Shown piece by piece: positions 25,203 through 33,633 of a DNA stretch of 64,000 nucleotides. The stretch is from VBWE01 sp943372645 (GTDB lineage: Bacteria; Bacteroidota; Bacteroidia; Palsa-965), in the NCBI GenBank assembly GCA_943372645.1, contig CALRZN010000004.1, forward strand, positions 124,001-188,000. The letters are read 5' to 3'. Positions within the stretch are counted from its first letter, which is position 1, and the number at the start of each line of letters is the position of its first letter. The notes under the pieces were generated by a model. The model was not told where the DNA came from. It ran no database searches and saw only the letters and a program-made list of their open reading frames with translations. The position numbers and the translations under genes were made by a program.

Positions 25203-26090
25203 ATGGGAACATCATTATCAAGCTGGTCAACACCGCGCGAACTGACCGACCGCGCCACACGTAACGCACCGGCATTGGCCACAAACGGCGGCACCATCTG
25301 CATGGCCTGGCGCGGCCTGGACCAGGACAACATCTGGGTTTCGGTTTCAAACGACAACGGCCACACCTGGTCTGCCCAGAAAGAACTGAACGACCGTGCA
25401 ACGCGTAACGCACCGGCGATGGCTGTACTGAACGGTACCTTTATCATGGCATGGCGCGGCCTCGGCCAGGACAACATCTGGGTTTCGACCTCGAAAGACG
25501 GCCTGAACTGGAGTGCGCAGAAAGAACTCAGCGACCGCGCCACCACGCAGAACCCGAGCCTTGCCGGTGTTGACGGTTACGGTGCTGTAATGGCATGGCG
25601 TGGCCTCGACCAGGCCAACATCTGGGTTTCGACTTCGAAAGACGGTGTAAACTGGAGCCCGCAGGTAGAACTGAACGACCGCGCCACACAAAGCGGACCG
25701 GCCATTTCCGGAACAGCCACCATGGGCGGACTGTACGCCATGATCTGGCGCGGCCTGGACCAGGACAACCTCTGGGTTTCGAATTCGAAAAACGGAACGA
25801 ACTGGAGCCCGCAGCATGAAATTACCACCAGCGCAACGGTTGACAGCCCGGGCCTTACACACTCGGATTCACTGAATGTGTTTTACGCCGGCTGGCACGG
25901 ACTGAATGCACCGAACAACCCGAACATTTTTGTTTCGTGGTCGGAAGATGGTATTTCGTATGCACCGCAGGTTGATACCGGCATGCAGTCGCAGAACGGC
26001 CCGGCGCTTACACCGGCCGGTGGCGGCCTGCTCATGGCGTTCCGCGGGCAGAACAAAAACAACATTTTTGTGAGTAACCTGAATTCGTAA
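25203..26090 (+). CDS. Six-bladed propeller, BNR/sialidase-like lectin candidate
   Basis: A 295-residue protein made of six repeats of about 47-52 residues. Each carries P.L....G....AWRGL.Q.NIWVS.S.DG..WS and ends with a variant of ELNDRAT; the first three to four blades are very similar, the last two diverged. The S.DG..W element is the Asp-box-like turn of BNR propellers. There is no signal peptide and no sialidase active-site set (arginine triad, Asp, Glu/Tyr), so binding rather than catalysis is likely. The N-terminal WSTPREL may close the ring with the last blade. It follows leader copy 4 and ends before a strong terminator. Confidence 0.75.
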   Translation: MGTSLSSWSTPRELTDRATRNAPALATNGGTICMAWRGLDQDNIWVSVSNDNGHTWSAQKELNDRATRNAPAMAVLNGTFIMAWRGLGQDNIWVSTSKDGLNWSAQKELSDRATTQNPSLAGVDGYGAVMAWRGLDQANIWVSTSKDGVNWSPQVELNDRATQSGPAISGTATMGGLYAMIWRGLDQDNLWVSNSKNGTNWSPQHEITTSATVDSPGLTHSDSLNVFYAGWHGLNAPNNPNIFVSWSEDGISYAPQVDTGMQSQNGPALTPAGGGLLMAFRGQNKNNIFVSNLNS

Positions 26091-26120
26091 TACTTCCGTT
26101 ACCAACGGACCTTGCACACT

Positions 26121-26154
26121 AAAGAGGCTGTCTCAAAAGGACAGTCTCTTTTTC
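26121..26154 (+). terminator. Rho-independent terminator
   Basis: AAAGAGGCTGTCT / GGACAGTCTCTTT forms a long stem with a small loop followed by TTT. It lies 30 bases after the propeller stop and marks the right end of the lectin island. Confidence 0.85.
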
Positions 26155-26330
26155 GTTATAGTGCTGACTGGCGGAACCAGCGGAACAGGTGTGAAATGTT
26201 GTTTAGATACGCGTTTACATCAAACCGTCCCGTTCGTCACAAGAGTCCCGCAGGAAGCGGGCGAACCAAAACGATAAGGACAATCGCAAATTCCTTTGGA
26301 AACTGTCCCTGTTTTATGGTGCCGTTTAAT

Positions 26331-27050
26331 TCAGGTTTTAATCCGCAGGCCGATGCCCACATTCACTTCCCAGCGGTTGCCCACAAACGGGCTGCTGATG
26401 TTGATCTCTTCGCTGAAGGGCATGTAAAACGGATGCTGCACACGCACATTGGTTACCAGCAGATCGTTCAGAAAACGTTTTTGATAGCCGATAAACAAAG
26501 CCGCGCCGCCTGTCCAGAATTTATTTTCACCGCTGACGGTATAGGAGGTATTAGCTTTCAGGTAATGATACGTGAGCGTTTGGTTTTCAAACGTCTGGAT
26601 GAGTAACAGGTCGAGCCCGGTGTATAATCCGGTCATGCGGTTTGCACAATGCCTGCCGTTGAAATAATACGAATAACCAAAACGCATCAGTCCGCCCCTG
26701 TAAATTGTTTTCACGCGCTGCAGGTAAGGCCGTTCCTGGTTTACACGCGGCACAGCCGGGAAAATCGTCTGGCTGTTGTTGATATCCACGCGGTCAATGG
26801 CTGAATTTGCTTTATCAGGCGACAGGTATCGTTCCGATTTGCCCATCCAGCCCCCGCCCACAGCAACGGTGAGTGATGAAGGGCCGAAACTGCGTTCATA
26901 CGCAAACGACATGAAGTTTTTATGCAGCCACGTGTTTGTTTCAGCACGAACCACATGAACATCGCAGCGGCGCTGTGCTGTTGCGGAATTAAACGTTACC
27001 AGTATAAGCGGGAGAAACAGGCTGGAAACAAAGGATCGGAATTGTTTCAT
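26331..27050 (-). CDS. Outer-membrane beta-barrel-like protein, unknown function
   Basis: A 239-residue protein with a signal peptide (ends NSATAQ near residue 26). The mature part alternates polar and aromatic residues in strand-sized segments (SFAYERSF, SLTVAVGGGWMG, GLMRFGYSYYFNG, TGLYTGLDLLLIQTF, GGAALFIGYQKRF) and ends WEVNVGIGLRIKT, the pattern of small outer-membrane barrels. No family is assigned. It is flanked by convergent and divergent genes and stands alone. Confidence 0.7.
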   Translation of the reverse strand: MKQFRSFVSSLFLPLILVTFNSATAQRRCDVHVVRAETNTWLHKNFMSFAYERSFGPSSLTVAVGGGWMGKSERYLSPDKANSAIDRVDINNSQTIFPAVPRVNQERPYLQRVKTIYRGGLMRFGYSYYFNGRHCANRMTGLYTGLDLLLIQTFENQTLTYHYLKANTSYTVSGENKFWTGGAALFIGYQKRFLNDLLVTNVRVQHPFYMPFSEEINISSPFVGNRWEVNVGIGLRIKT

Positions 27051-27262
27051 AGGTCATGTTTACGATGCAAAACTACGTTACAGTTACAACATCAAGGCGC
27101 AATACGCGGGACAAATAGGACTTCCAGCCCGATACCCCGATACATGTACCGGGTTTGCCGATAAGTGGTAAAACAAAATATACAAGTGGCCATGTTTTAA
27201 TTTTTTACTTTTGATCGTGCAACAAAAAAACGCCTTGTCCTTATATAACCAACAGCACAACC

Positions 27263-28831
27263 ATGCCTTTTATTGAAACGCATTTTGCTGTCCGTGATTT
27301 ATGGTTTATCGGTTGTGGCCTGTTGTTTTTTGCAGCCTCACTGCTTTTGTTTCAGCGCGGTAAAACAAACGCGGCGTTAGTGCTGCTGCTGCTGGGCGGT
27401 GCCACGTTCCGCCTCCTGCTTGTTTTGATGGATCCGTTTCTGCACAGCTGGGATGAACAGTTTCATGCGCTCGTGGCGAAAAACCTGGTGGAACACCCGT
27501 TGCATCCCACACTCATTGAACACCCGGTAATGCCCGTGAACCCGGCCGACTGGTTTACCAATCACACCTGGCTGCACAAGCCGCCGTTTTTTCTCTGGCT
27601 CATGGCCGGATCGATCAACCTTTTTGGCTCCACTGTTTTTGCAGTGCGGCTGCCTTCGCTGCTGTTGTGTGTGCTGCTGATACCGGTGATTTATCGCACC
27701 GGCAAATTGCTCGTCAATAACGCAACCGGTTATGCGGCTGCTTTGCTGTATGCGGCTTCCGGTTTTCAGATTCACCTTGTATCGGGGCAACTGAATACCG
27801 ATCACAACGATCTTATTTTTACCGCGCTTGTTGTACTGGCCTGCTGGGCACTTACCGAATACGTTTGCAATAAACAGTTGCGCCGCTATGCCCTGCTTTG
27901 CGGTTTGTTCGCCGGCTGTGCGGTGCTTACCAAATACCTGCCCGGACTGTTACCGCTGGGCATTTTCGGGCTGCTGCTCTTACTCCATCCGCAGTGGCGG
28001 ACAAAGCGGCAGCACTGGATTAATTTGTCGCTTGCAACGCTGCTTTGTGCTGCTGTATTTTTACCCTGGAAAATATATACCTCCCTGCGCTGGCCTGCCG
28101 AAAGCGCTGCCGTAGCGGAGCTTTACAACGGTCATCTTATCCAGGACCTCGGACACGGCGGACCGTGGTATTTTCATTTCGCGGAACTTGTGAATGCCTA
28201 CGGCTGGTTGTTTACCCTGTGTATTGTTTCCGGCTTTTATTTTTTGTACCGCAAAAGCACGAACCGCCCTTATGTTCTTGCACTCGGCATTGCAACGTTA
28301 ATCGTGTATGGGTTTTACAGCCTTGTTCAAACACGCATGCCCCTGTTCTGCCTGCCGGTTGCGTTTATCCTGTTCCTTGCGGTGGGTGCGCTGCTCAGCG
28401 AATTTATTCCGCTGCTTTTGCATATAAAATATCTTCCAAAAATGATCGGTTACGGCCTGGTATTTGTCTCCCTGGCTTTCTGGCTGAACCTCGGTTTCAT
28501 CGAATACAAACATTGCGACCGCGACGGAAAAGACATTTACCGGCAGAGCCGCATTTATAATAAACAGGCCGTAGAAACTTTTTGTGCAACATTACCCGCC
28601 GGTTCGTATGTTTTTTTCAACTGCCCTTTCCAGGCCACGGTAGCCACCATGTTTTACAGCGGCCAAACCGCATACGGCTATATACTGCTGGAAGAATCGG
28701 TGCAGCAGATAAAGACAGCGCACCCGGAACTGCACATCATCGTGTTTGATGATGGTAAACTGCCGGACTGGCTGCGCACGAATTCCGATGTACAGGTTGT
28801 TCCGGATATATTCAAACGGACTGGTTACTAA
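27263..28831 (+). CDS. GT39-type membrane glycosyltransferase (ArnT/PMT-like)
   Basis: A 522-residue integral membrane protein with about eleven hydrophobic segments over the first 400 residues. The first loop carries SWDEQFHALVAKNL near residue 65, including the acidic pair expected for the catalytic site of GT39/GT83 enzymes, and TWLHKPPFFLWLMAG near residue 105 matches the HKPP motif of ArnT-like enzymes. The remaining C-terminal 100 residues form a periplasmic domain. It should transfer a sugar from a lipid-linked donor to lipid A or protein in the periplasm. It stands alone, ending at a bidirectional terminator shared with aconitase. Confidence 0.88.
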   Translation: MPFIETHFAVRDLWFIGCGLLFFAASLLLFQRGKTNAALVLLLLGGATFRLLLVLMDPFLHSWDEQFHALVAKNLVEHPLHPTLIEHPVMPVNPADWFTNHTWLHKPPFFLWLMAGSINLFGSTVFAVRLPSLLLCVLLIPVIYRTGKLLVNNATGYAAALLYAASGFQIHLVSGQLNTDHNDLIFTALVVLACWALTEYVCNKQLRRYALLCGLFAGCAVLTKYLPGLLPLGIFGLLLLLHPQWRTKRQHWINLSLATLLCAAVFLPWKIYTSLRWPAESAAVAELYNGHLIQDLGHGGPWYFHFAELVNAYGWLFTLCIVSGFYFLYRKSTNRPYVLALGIATLIVYGFYSLVQTRMPLFCLPVAFILFLAVGALLSEFIPLLLHIKYLPKMIGYGLVFVSLAFWLNLGFIEYKHCDRDGKDIYRQSRIYNKQAVETFCATLPAGSYVFFNCPFQATVATMFYSGQTAYGYILLEESVQQIKTAHPELHIIVFDDGKLPDWLRTNSDVQVVPDIFKRTGY

Positions 28832-28848
28832 ACTCCGCACGCAATAAA

Positions 28849-28893
28849 AAAAAGCGTCCCGGCTTTCCGATAATTTCGGGCCGGGACGCTTTG
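28849..28893. terminator. Bidirectional terminator
   Basis: AAAGCGTCCCGGC and GCCGGGACGCTTT form a 13-bp stem between the convergent GT39 and aconitase genes, with A-tract on one side and T on the other. Confidence 0.88.
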
Positions 28894-28913
28894 TATACAA
28901 ACTGTTTTACTTT

Positions 28914-31178
28914 TTACGCTACCGAAGCACGGATAATGTTGAGCGCGCCGCCGGCTTTAAACCATTCGATCTGCTGTGCATTGTACGTGTGGTTAACGGA
29001 GATTGACTCGCTGCTGCCGTCGCTGTGGTTGAGCACCAATGTAAGCGGCGTGCCCGGTGTAAACGACTGCAGGCCGGTGATGTCCATTTCGTCGTCTTCA
29101 CGGATTTTATCGTAATCGGCCGGGTTGGCAAACGTGAGGGCAAGCATGCCCTGTTTTTTCAGGTTGGTTTCGTGGATACGGGCAAACGATTTTACCAGTA
29201 CAGCACGAACGCCGAGGTGGCGCGGCTCCATCGCTGCGTGTTCGCGCGATGAACCTTCACCGTAGTTTTCATCACCCACCACAATAGAACCGATTTTGGC
29301 GGCTTTGTAGGCACGCTGTACGTTCGGAACTTCGTTGTAGCTGCCGTCAAGCTGGTTCTTCACGCTGTTTATTTTTTCGTTGAAGAAGTTGGTGGCACCA
29401 ATCAGCAGGTTGTTCGAAATGTTATCGAGGTGGCCGCGGTATTTCAGCCACGGACCCGCCATCGAAATGTGGTCGGTGGTGCATTTGCCTTTCGCCTTGA
29501 TGAGCAGTTTCAGTCCTTTCAGGTCAACACCTTCCCAGGCGGCAAACGGATCGAGGAGCTGCAGGCGCGACGAGGTCGGGCTTACAATGATTTCTACATT
29601 GCTGCCGTCGGCCGAAGGGGCCTGGTAACCGGCATCACCCACAGCAAAACCGTTCTGCGGAAGCTCGGTGCCGGTGGGTGCGTCAAATTTAACGGCAACA
29701 CCTTCTTCATTGATCAGCGAATCGGTCAGCGGATTAAATCCGAGATCACCTGCAATGGCCAGTGCCGTTACAATTTCAGGCGAAGCCACAAACGCATGCG
29801 TGTTCGGGTTGCCATCCTGGCGTGAACTGAAGTTACGGTTAAACGAATGAATGATCGTGTTTTTTTCTTTTTTCGCAGCGCCGTCGCGGTCCCACATGCC
29901 GATGCACGGTCCGCAGGCGTTTGCGAATACGTTTGCACCGATGCTGTTGAAGATACCGATGAAGCCGTCGCGGTCAATGGTGTAACGCACCTGCTCCGAA
30001 CCCGGTGTGATGGTAAACTGGGCTTTCGCTTTCAGTTTTTTATCGGCCGCCTGTTTGGCTAACGAAGCAGCGCGGGAAATATCTTCATACGACGAGTTCG
30101 TGCACGAACCGATGAGGCCCACTTTCAGTTCGAGCGGCCAGCCGTTTTTCTCGGCTTCGGCACGCATCTGCGAAATCGGTGTGGCGCGGTCGGGGGTAAA
30201 CGGACCGTTTACATACGGTTCCATTTCCGACAGGTTGATTTCGATTACTTCATCGAAATACGATTTCGGATCGGCATACACTTCCGGGTCGCCGGTGAGG
30301 TGTGCTTTTACAGCGTTGGCCAGTTCGGCCACATCAGCCCGGCCGGTGGCGCGGAGGTAACGTTCCATCGAAGCATCGTAACCGAATGTAGAAGTGGTAG
30401 CACCTACTTCCGCACCCATGTTGCAGATGGTTCCTTTACCGGTACACGAGAGGCTTTCAGCACCTTCGCCGAAATATTCGATGATTTTGTCGGTTCCGCC
30501 TTTTACGGTGAGGATACCGGCTACTTTAAGAATAACGTCTTTTGCAGAGCACCAGCCGCTGAGTTTGCCGGTGAGTTTTACGCCGATCAGTTTCGGCATT
30601 TTCAGTTCCCAGTTCAGCCCGGCCATTACGTCGCAGGCATCTGCCCCGCCCACACCGATAGCAACCATTCCGAGGCCGCCGGCGTTTACGGTATGCGAAT
30701 CGGTACCGATCATCATTCCACCCGGGAATGCATAGTTTTCAAGTACCACCTGGTGAATAATGCCTGCGCCCGGTTTCCAGAAACCGATGCCGTATTTATT
30801 GGATACCGACGAAAGGAAGTCGAACACTTCGCGGTTTACTTCAATGGCACGTTCGAGGTCTTTTGCAGAACTGTCTTTTGCCGTGATGAGGTGATCGCAG
30901 TGCACGGTGCTCGGTACAGCAGCCTGTTTGCGGCCGGCCTGCATAAACTGCAGCAGCGCCATCTGTGCGGTGGCATCCTGCATGGCTACCCGGTCCGGGT
31001 TAAAATCAACATACGATTTGCCCCGCTCATACGCCGCACCCGGAAGTTCGCCGGAGAGGTGGCTGTACAGAATTTTTTCAGTTAACGTGAGCGGGCGGCC
31101 CAGCAGTTTGCGTGCTGCTTCGGTTTTGGCCGGAAGTCCTGCGTACAGGGCGCGGATCATCGCGATGTCGAATGCCAT
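28914..31178 (-). CDS. acn: Aconitate hydratase (mitochondrial-type)
   Basis: A 754-residue enzyme converting citrate to isocitrate in the TCA cycle. The start at 31178 (MAFDIAMIRALY) fits the family; the frame extends 16 codons further without similarity. Cluster ligands are visible as Cys in GSCTNSS near residue 378 and two Cys in NACGPCIGMW near residue 440; the swivelling C-terminal domain has GEGSSREHAAMEPRHLG near residue 640 with the catalytic serine. Length and motifs match the mitochondrial-type aconitase of Bacteroidota rather than AcnA (about 890) or AcnB. A TACTTTTG box lies about 45 bases upstream. Confidence 0.95.
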   Translation of the reverse strand: MAFDIAMIRALYAGLPAKTEAARKLLGRPLTLTEKILYSHLSGELPGAAYERGKSYVDFNPDRVAMQDATAQMALLQFMQAGRKQAAVPSTVHCDHLITAKDSSAKDLERAIEVNREVFDFLSSVSNKYGIGFWKPGAGIIHQVVLENYAFPGGMMIGTDSHTVNAGGLGMVAIGVGGADACDVMAGLNWELKMPKLIGVKLTGKLSGWCSAKDVILKVAGILTVKGGTDKIIEYFGEGAESLSCTGKGTICNMGAEVGATTSTFGYDASMERYLRATGRADVAELANAVKAHLTGDPEVYADPKSYFDEVIEINLSEMEPYVNGPFTPDRATPISQMRAEAEKNGWPLELKVGLIGSCTNSSYEDISRAASLAKQAADKKLKAKAQFTITPGSEQVRYTIDRDGFIGIFNSIGANVFANACGPCIGMWDRDGAAKKEKNTIIHSFNRNFSSRQDGNPNTHAFVASPEIVTALAIAGDLGFNPLTDSLINEEGVAVKFDAPTGTELPQNGFAVGDAGYQAPSADGSNVEIIVSPTSSRLQLLDPFAAWEGVDLKGLKLLIKAKGKCTTDHISMAGPWLKYRGHLDNISNNLLIGATNFFNEKINSVKNQLDGSYNEVPNVQRAYKAAKIGSIVVGDENYGEGSSREHAAMEPRHLGVRAVLVKSFARIHETNLKKQGMLALTFANPADYDKIREDDEMDITGLQSFTPGTPLTLVLNHSDGSSESISVNHTYNAQQIEWFKAGGALNIIRASVA

Positions 31179-31223
31179 AGTTTTATGAATCGTTTTGGTT
31201 TGCAATGGATTTGAAAACGGGTA

Positions 31224-31231
31224 CAAAAGTA
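31224..31231 (-). promoter_or_regulatory. Putative -7 box of aconitase
   Basis: On the minus strand TACTTTTG matches TAnnTTTG and lies about 45 bases upstream of the chosen ATG. I see no clear -33 element at the usual distance. Confidence 0.5.
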
Positions 31232-31380
31232 AGAAATATAGCTGTCGTTTTCACACCTCTAAAACAAATGAAAATGCGGGTTGTTCTTTATACGCCGTAT
31301 AAATAAGCCGGAAAAACCGGCGGGTGGATTTCACAGCCAAAAAAAACATCACCCATACAAATTGATTAGCTTTGTACCTT

Positions 31381-31543
31381 GAGAGCCTGACAGGAAATTA
31401 TCCTTCCGGCTTTTTAGGGATATTTTTTGCCCACTCTTCGTTACTTTTTTCGCCTGTAGTATCCAACTACTTGCTCAAAAAGTGCCTCGATTGAGCAAAA
31501 AATCCCTCCTAAAAAACTCGAAAAACAAATTCCTGACAGGCTC
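31381..31543. repeat. MITE-like element with 14-15-bp terminal inverted repeats
   Basis: GAGAGCCTGACAGGAA at the left and TTCCTGACAGGCTCT at the right are inverted repeats; just inside, AGGGATATTTTTTGC faces GCAAAAAATCCCT. The interior (31430-31505) holds TTCGCCTGTAGTATCCAACT and a short inner hairpin (TTGCTCAAAAAG..ATTGAGCAA). No open frame. The element fills the gap between aconitase and the permease and its right end lies two bases before the permease ATG, so the permease transcript must start within or before it. Confidence 0.7.
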
Positions 31544-31545
31544 TG

Positions 31546-32835
31546 ATGGCAGCAGCAACCGCAAACACCGTTTCCGCACCGGGCAAAGGCATCCGTTTTC
31601 CGTTTCGTGAAAATGTACGTATAGCCCGCAATGCCATAAAAACCCAGCGCCTGCGCGCCTTCATCACCATTTTTATCATCGCGCTTGGTATTACTGCACT
31701 GGTGGGCATCCTCACGGCGGTTGACAGCATGTCTGGAGCCATCAACAGCAATTTCCAGAGCATGGGGGCCAACACGTTTACCATCCGTAACCGGGAAATG
31801 ACCGTGCGTATTGGCCGCGGCGGCAAACGGCCCCGGCGCTACCGCCCCATCACCTACACCGAAGCCATGCGGTTTCAGCGCGAATTTGCCTACAACGCCA
31901 AAGTTTCGGTGTCGTGCATCGCCACATGGACCGGCACACTGAAATACAAATCGGAGAAAAGCAATCCGAACATCCAGGTGTATGGTGCCGATGAAAACTA
32001 CCTCTATACCTCCGGATACGAACTGAAAAAGGGCCGCAATTTTACCCAGCAGGAAATTACCGACGGCGCCCACGTGTGCCTGCTCGGGGCGGATATGGTA
32101 AGCAAACTGTTTTCGCCTTATAAAGAAGATCCGCTGGGCAAAGTGATTTCGGTGGGCAACGGCAAATACACGGTTATCGGCCTGCTCAAATCAAAAGGCA
32201 ACTCCTTCGGTTTCGGGGGCGATAAAATTGTGATTCTGCCCGTACCCAATGTGCGCCAGTATTTTTCGCGGCCCGATATGACGTTTACAATTAACGTGCT
32301 GTCTGCCGCTCCCGAAACGCTGGAATCGACCCTGAGCGAGGCCATGGGTTATTTCCGCGTGGTGCGCAAAGTGGCGCTGGGCGAAGAAGATAATTTTGAA
32401 GTTACCAAAAGCGATAACCTGTCGCAACTGCTGAACGAAAACCTGAGCTGGCTTTTCCAGGCCGCAACGTGGATTGGTATTATTACCTTGTTAAGTGCGG
32501 CCATCGGCCTGATGAACATTATGCTGGTTTCGGTAACCGAACGCACCCGCGAAATCGGCATCCGCAAAGCGCTGGGTGCAACCAAAAAAGTAATACGCAC
32601 GCAGTTTCTCGTGGAGGCCGTGGTGATCAGTTTGTTCGGCGGTCTGTTCGGCATCATCGCGGGAATTATCATCGGCAACAGCCTCGCATTTTTTACGGGT
32701 GGTGCATTTATAATTCCATGGCTCTGGATGCTGACCGGTGTGGTGGTCTGTATTTTTGTAGGCATCATTTCCGGCCTCTATCCCGCCATCCGCGCCTCGC
32801 GGCTCGATCCGATTGATGCGTTGCGTTTTGAATAA
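31546..32835 (+). CDS. ABC transporter permease, MacB/FtsX-like
   Basis: A 429-residue protein with the MacB-type layout: one N-terminal helix (about residues 38-58), a periplasmic MacB core domain (about 60-300) and three C-terminal helices (about 308-328, 352-378, 388-410) with the FtsX-domain hallmark TERTREIGIRKALGATK near residue 330. Such permeases work with a separate ATPase in efflux or lipoprotein handling. No ATPase gene lies next to it. Its ATG begins two bases after a MITE-like repeat, and the N-terminal 18 residues (MAAATANTVSAPGKG..) look non-conserved; the family often starts near FRENVRIA. Confidence 0.88.
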   Translation: MAAATANTVSAPGKGIRFPFRENVRIARNAIKTQRLRAFITIFIIALGITALVGILTAVDSMSGAINSNFQSMGANTFTIRNREMTVRIGRGGKRPRRYRPITYTEAMRFQREFAYNAKVSVSCIATWTGTLKYKSEKSNPNIQVYGADENYLYTSGYELKKGRNFTQQEITDGAHVCLLGADMVSKLFSPYKEDPLGKVISVGNGKYTVIGLLKSKGNSFGFGGDKIVILPVPNVRQYFSRPDMTFTINVLSAAPETLESTLSEAMGYFRVVRKVALGEEDNFEVTKSDNLSQLLNENLSWLFQAATWIGIITLLSAAIGLMNIMLVSVTERTREIGIRKALGATKKVIRTQFLVEAVVISLFGGLFGIIAGIIIGNSLAFFTGGAFIIPWLWMLTGVVVCIFVGIISGLYPAIRASRLDPIDALRFE

Positions 32836-32841
32836 AACATA

Positions 32842-33002
32842 CGATCTTATAAAATAGACAAGGAATAATTGTGCTTTGTGTAAAATAATTCCTGCATCCA
32901 GTTTGCAGTCGGCAGTTTGCAGTCTGATTGTATTTCAAGTAATACGTTCATATTCCGGACGAAAAAACAGAACTGCAAATTGCAAACTGAAAACTGCAAA
33001 CT
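32842..33002. repeat. Palindromic repeat element with CAGTTTGCAGT arms and GATCTTATAAAA end
   Basis: The element begins GATCTTATAAAATAGACAAGG (bases split here from 32843), then has an arm of CAGTTTGCAGTCGGCAGTT words (32899-32924), a spacer of about 45 bases, and the complementary arm AACTGCAAATTGCAAACTG plus AAACTGCAAACT (32970-33002). It separates the permease and the DinB-like gene. No coding content. Architecture matches the elements at 9613 and 12665. Confidence 0.8.
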
Positions 33003-33037
33003 ACATATCGGATGTTGAATTTAAACGATCATTTAAA

Positions 33038-33499
33038 ATGAAAAAAGCATTCATACACGAACTCGGCACACTGCTCGATGAAGCGCCGGAACAGTTGCGC
33101 GCCATTCCTGATTCCGTTTTCAGTGCGCCCGTGGCACCCGGCAAATGGAGTCCGAAACAGGAACTCGGTCATCTCATTGATTCCGCATTGAACAACATCC
33201 AGCGTTTTGTGCGCGGCCAATATGAAAACGAACCGCACATTGTGTATGATCCGGATGCGTGGGTAGCGGCAATGGATTACGCCCACACACCCGGCGAAGA
33301 AGTCATCGCCCAGTGGGAAACCATCAACCGCCGCCTCCTCGGCATTGTGATGCACATGCCCGATGAACACCTCGATAACCTGGTGAACACCGGCAAACCC
33401 GGCCCGGAGCTGCACACGCTCAGCTGGCTGATTGATGATTACCTGGTGCACCTGCAACATCACCTTGATCACATTTTACAACCGCATACCAGGCAGTGA
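33038..33499 (+). CDS. DinB-like superfamily protein
   Basis: A 153-residue four-helix-bundle protein of the DinB_2/YfiT type. The likely metal ligands are His in QELGHLIDSALNN near residue 45 and the His-rich segment HLQHHLDHIL near the end. Members include thiol transferases and damage-inducible proteins; the substrate is unknown. The start at 33038 gives MKKAFIHELG; the longer open frame upstream is the repeat element. The gene stands alone on the plus strand. Confidence 0.85.
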   Translation: MKKAFIHELGTLLDEAPEQLRAIPDSVFSAPVAPGKWSPKQELGHLIDSALNNIQRFVRGQYENEPHIVYDPDAWVAAMDYAHTPGEEVIAQWETINRRLLGIVMHMPDEHLDNLVNTGKPGPELHTLSWLIDDYLVHLQHHLDHILQPHTRQ

Positions 33500-33633
33500 A
33501 TAACAGCTGTTAACATTTGAGCTCCTTTTTCATTGCACTATCCGGAAGTTCCTGTTAACATTTCCGAACGCTGGTTTTTCTGCACAATTGTTGCGCTATC
33601 CTTGCGTCAATAAATAAACCAAACCAGCACCTT

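Noticed and set aside
30300..31085. 261-codon open frame on the plus strand
   Set aside because: Antisense to aconitase, which is unambiguous.
31381..31543. The element before the permease as an insertion sequence
   Set aside because: Too short for a transposase and no open frame; at most a non-autonomous element.
31441..32073. 210-codon open frame on the minus strand across the MITE-like element
   Set aside because: It runs through the repeat and is antisense to the permease; no coding signature.
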